In this document: one piece after another, positions 24,437 through 25,619 of the stretch
Layout: each line of letters starts with the position of its first letter
Numbering within the stretch: position 1 is the first letter of the stretch
Assembly (NCBI GenBank): GCA_035525905.1
Contig: DATLDK010000021.1
Coordinates: 1-25,619, forward strand
Length of the DNA stretch: 25,619 bases
Direction of reading: 5' to 3'
Origin: Gaiellasilicea sp035525905
GTDB lineage: Bacteria; Actinomycetota; Thermoleophilia; Gaiellales; Gaiellaceae
Notes under the pieces: generated by a model
The model's database searches: none
What the model was told of the DNA's origin: nothing
The model's input: only the letters and a program-made list of their open reading frames with translations
Position numbers and translations under genes: made by a program

Positions 24437-24454
24437 TGTAAGGTCATCCTTACA
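24437..24454. promoter_or_regulatory. 18-base palindrome in the priA/lipoprotein divergent region
   Basis: TGTAAGG and CCTTACA form perfect 7-base arms around TCAT, 41 bases before the lipoprotein ATG and 41 bases before the priA GTG. The roughly 100-base divergent region (24396-24495) is noticeably less GC-rich than the genes and should hold both promoters. The AAGG...CCTT core recalls metal-regulator operators, but the half-site spacing does not match the 19-base DtxR/IdeR box, so no regulator is named. No convincing -35/-10 pair was found on either strand. Confidence 0.5.
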
Positions 24455-24495
24455 ACGATTGTCAGGTAACTCGGCTTTCCCCGGAAAGGTTGACC

Positions 24496-24906
24496 ATGCT
24501 TAGACTGTTTGGCGTGTTGCCCGTGCTCGCATCCACCCTCGCGCTCGGCCTCAGCGCGGGCTGCGGTGGCTCGGACACGTCCGACGAGGAGTCGGGTACT
24601 CCGGCCGAGGCAGTGGCCGAGATCAAGGAGGTCAGGGCCTTGCTCACGAGCGCCGTCGACCAGGTGCGCGAAGGCGATCCAGGGGCCGCCGAAGAGACCG
24701 TCGGCGATGCGTACCTGGAGCACTTCGAGCACGTCGAAGGCCCACTCGGAGCCAAGGATCGCGAATTCATGGAGGAGCTCGAGGAGGCAATCTCCACCGA
24801 GCTCCGGGCCGACATCAAGGCCGGCAAGAACGCGGACGACATCGAGGCGAAGGTGGACGAGATCGACGCGGACCTGGACCGGGCCGTGGAGCTCCTGCAG
24901 GGCTGA
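24496..24906 (+). CDS. Putative lipoprotein resembling the FTR1 extracytoplasmic domain
   Basis: This is a 136-residue protein with a hydrophobic signal segment (3-19) ending in LSAGC, giving a lipidated Cys23 (Ser at -3 is less typical of lipoboxes). A Ser/Gly/Glu linker and then a helical acidic domain at about 37-135 follow. The core YLEHFEHVEGPL (73-84) aligns with YLDHFELAEVPL in the next gene's N-terminal domain, and both then continue as helices of equal spacing. It therefore looks like a free, membrane-tethered paralogue of the permease domain, possibly presenting iron through its His/Glu residues; that role is inference. The ATG at 24496 follows GGAAAGG. Its TGA overlaps the FTR1 ATG by one base. 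Confidence 0.85.
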   Translation: MLRLFGVLPVLASTLALGLSAGCGGSDTSDEESGTPAEAVAEIKEVRALLTSAVDQVREGDPGAAEETVGDAYLEHFEHVEGPLGAKDREFMEELEEAISTELRADIKAGKNADDIEAKVDEIDADLDRAVELLQG

Positions 24907-25619
24907 TGCGCCGCCTGGTCGTCCTCATCGCGCTCGTCAGCGCCTGTGTGGTCACCTCACCTGCACCTGCCGCCCCGTCCGCCGATCAGTTCGCGGACGT
25001 GCGGGCGCGCGTCGCCGAGGCCTCGGGGCTCGTCGACGACGCGGTCGCTGCAGCCGAGAGGGGGGATCGCGAGCGCGCCTACGGCCTCGCCCGCACCGCG
25101 TATCTGGACCACTTCGAGTTGGCCGAGGTGCCACTGCGGCTGCGCGACCCGAATCTCGTGCTCGACCTCGAGTTCAGCTTCGCGAAGCTCCGCAACGGGA
25201 TCCGGGATGGAGCGCCGCTGTCCGAGATCCGTTCGAGCGCCGGCGAGATCCGCTCGGGCCTCCTGGACGTCGACCGCACCCTCGCCGACAAGGGCTTCGC
25301 GGCTCCGCTGCTGGCCTTCCTGTTCGCCTTCACGATCCTGTTCCGCGAGGGTGTCGAGGTGGTGCTCCTGCTGGCGATCCTCCTCGGCGCGCTGAGCGCC
25401 GGCCGCGCCAGCGGCTACCGGAAGCCACTTGCAGGCGGGGTGGTCGCTGCGCTGCTCGCGACCGCGCTCACGTGGGCGCTGGCGACGGTCGTGCTCGAGA
25501 TCGCACCCGTGCAACGCGAGCTGCTGGAAGGCGTCACGGCCGTCGCCGCCGTACTCGTCCTCTTCACGGTCAGCTTCTGGCTCGTCTCGCGGCTCGACCA
25601 CAAGCACTGGCTCGAGTTC
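24906..25619 (+). CDS. FTR1-family iron permease with extracytoplasmic domain (C-terminus beyond window edge)
   Basis: 238 codons are visible, open to the window edge. A signal segment (1-22; LVSAC at 10-14 is lipobox-like, and an APAA site could be cut by signal peptidase I) leads to a helical extracytoplasmic domain at about 27-128, including YLDHFELAEVPL (66-77). The FTR1 membrane domain starts at about 132, with the iron-binding REGVE motif at 147-151 in the first helix, a second helix at about 176-200, and RELLEG (204-209) leading into a third helix ending SFWLVSRLDH. FTR1/EfeU proteins import iron. The second REGxE-containing half lies outside the window. It is coupled to the lipoprotein gene by a TGATG overlap. 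Confidence 0.92.
   Translation, partial: MRRLVVLIALVSACVVTSPAPAAPSADQFADVRARVAEASGLVDDAVAAAERGDRERAYGLARTAYLDHFELAEVPLRLRDPNLVLDLEFSFAKLRNGIRDGAPLSEIRSSAGEIRSGLLDVDRTLADKGFAAPLLAFLFAFTILFREGVEVVLLLAILLGALSAGRASGYRKPLAGGVVAALLATALTWALATVVLEIAPVQRELLEGVTAVAAVLVLFTVSFWLVSRLDHKHWLEF

Noticed and set aside
24437..24454. DtxR/IdeR box upstream of the iron genes
   Set aside because: The palindrome is real, but its half-site spacing is shorter than the 19-base DtxR/IdeR consensus, so the specific regulator call was dropped.

Overview
This window reads as housekeeping chromosome from a high-GC actinobacterium, most likely of the Thermoleophilia type. That lineage is inferred from gene order and protein style, not measured. 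The evidence is dense GC-rich coding with GTG and TTG starts, a SepIVA/DivIVA-like protein beside coaD and DUF177, and the actinobacterial rpe-ribD-ribE-ribBA-ribH arrangement. I see no tRNA, rRNA, CRISPR array, insertion sequence or phage gene. No stretch over 300 bases lacks a gene.

Almost everything from 24395 down to 1 lies on the minus strand. In transcription order: priA, def, fmt, rsmB, rpe, ribD, ribE, a small membrane protein, ribBA, ribH, rpmB, an Asp23-family gene, fakA, a stand-alone receiver, degV/fakB-like, recG, rsmD, coaD, a SepIVA-like gene, DUF177, an ABC-F ATPase, rpmF, plsX, acpP, rnc, a DsrE-like gene, a DUF1059 gene and smc (C-terminus cut by the window edge). Many junctions are 4-base GTGA/ATGA/TTGA overlaps, so translational coupling is pervasive. 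The backbone priA-def-fmt-rsmB-rpe...rpmB-asp23-fakA...recG...plsX...acpP-rnc-smc is the order long known from Bacillus. Riboflavin and actinobacterial division/ribosome genes are spliced into it.

Functionally the block links replication restart (priA, recG), translation initiation (def, fmt), rRNA modification and processing (rsmB, rsmD, DUF177, rnc), ribosomal proteins L28 and L32, riboflavin synthesis, and acyl-phosphate lipid metabolism (FakA and DegV-type FakB with PlsX and AcpP).

Two plus-strand units interrupt this. One is a small SARP/BTAD-type regulator at 3065-3826, divergent from the DsrE-like gene and convergent with rnc. The other, at the right edge, is a putative lipoprotein followed with a 1-base overlap by an FTR1-type iron permease (C-terminus off the window). 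The lipoprotein appears to be a free copy of the permease's extracytoplasmic domain, and an 18-base palindrome sits upstream.

The points most worth a second look are the lipoprotein/FTR1 pair and its palindrome, the receiver protein between fakA and degV, an rnc gene with no ATG/GTG/TTG start in frame and Ala at a metal-ligand position, a 27-base palindrome over the likely rpmB promoter, and apparently leaderless rpmB and rpmF transcripts.
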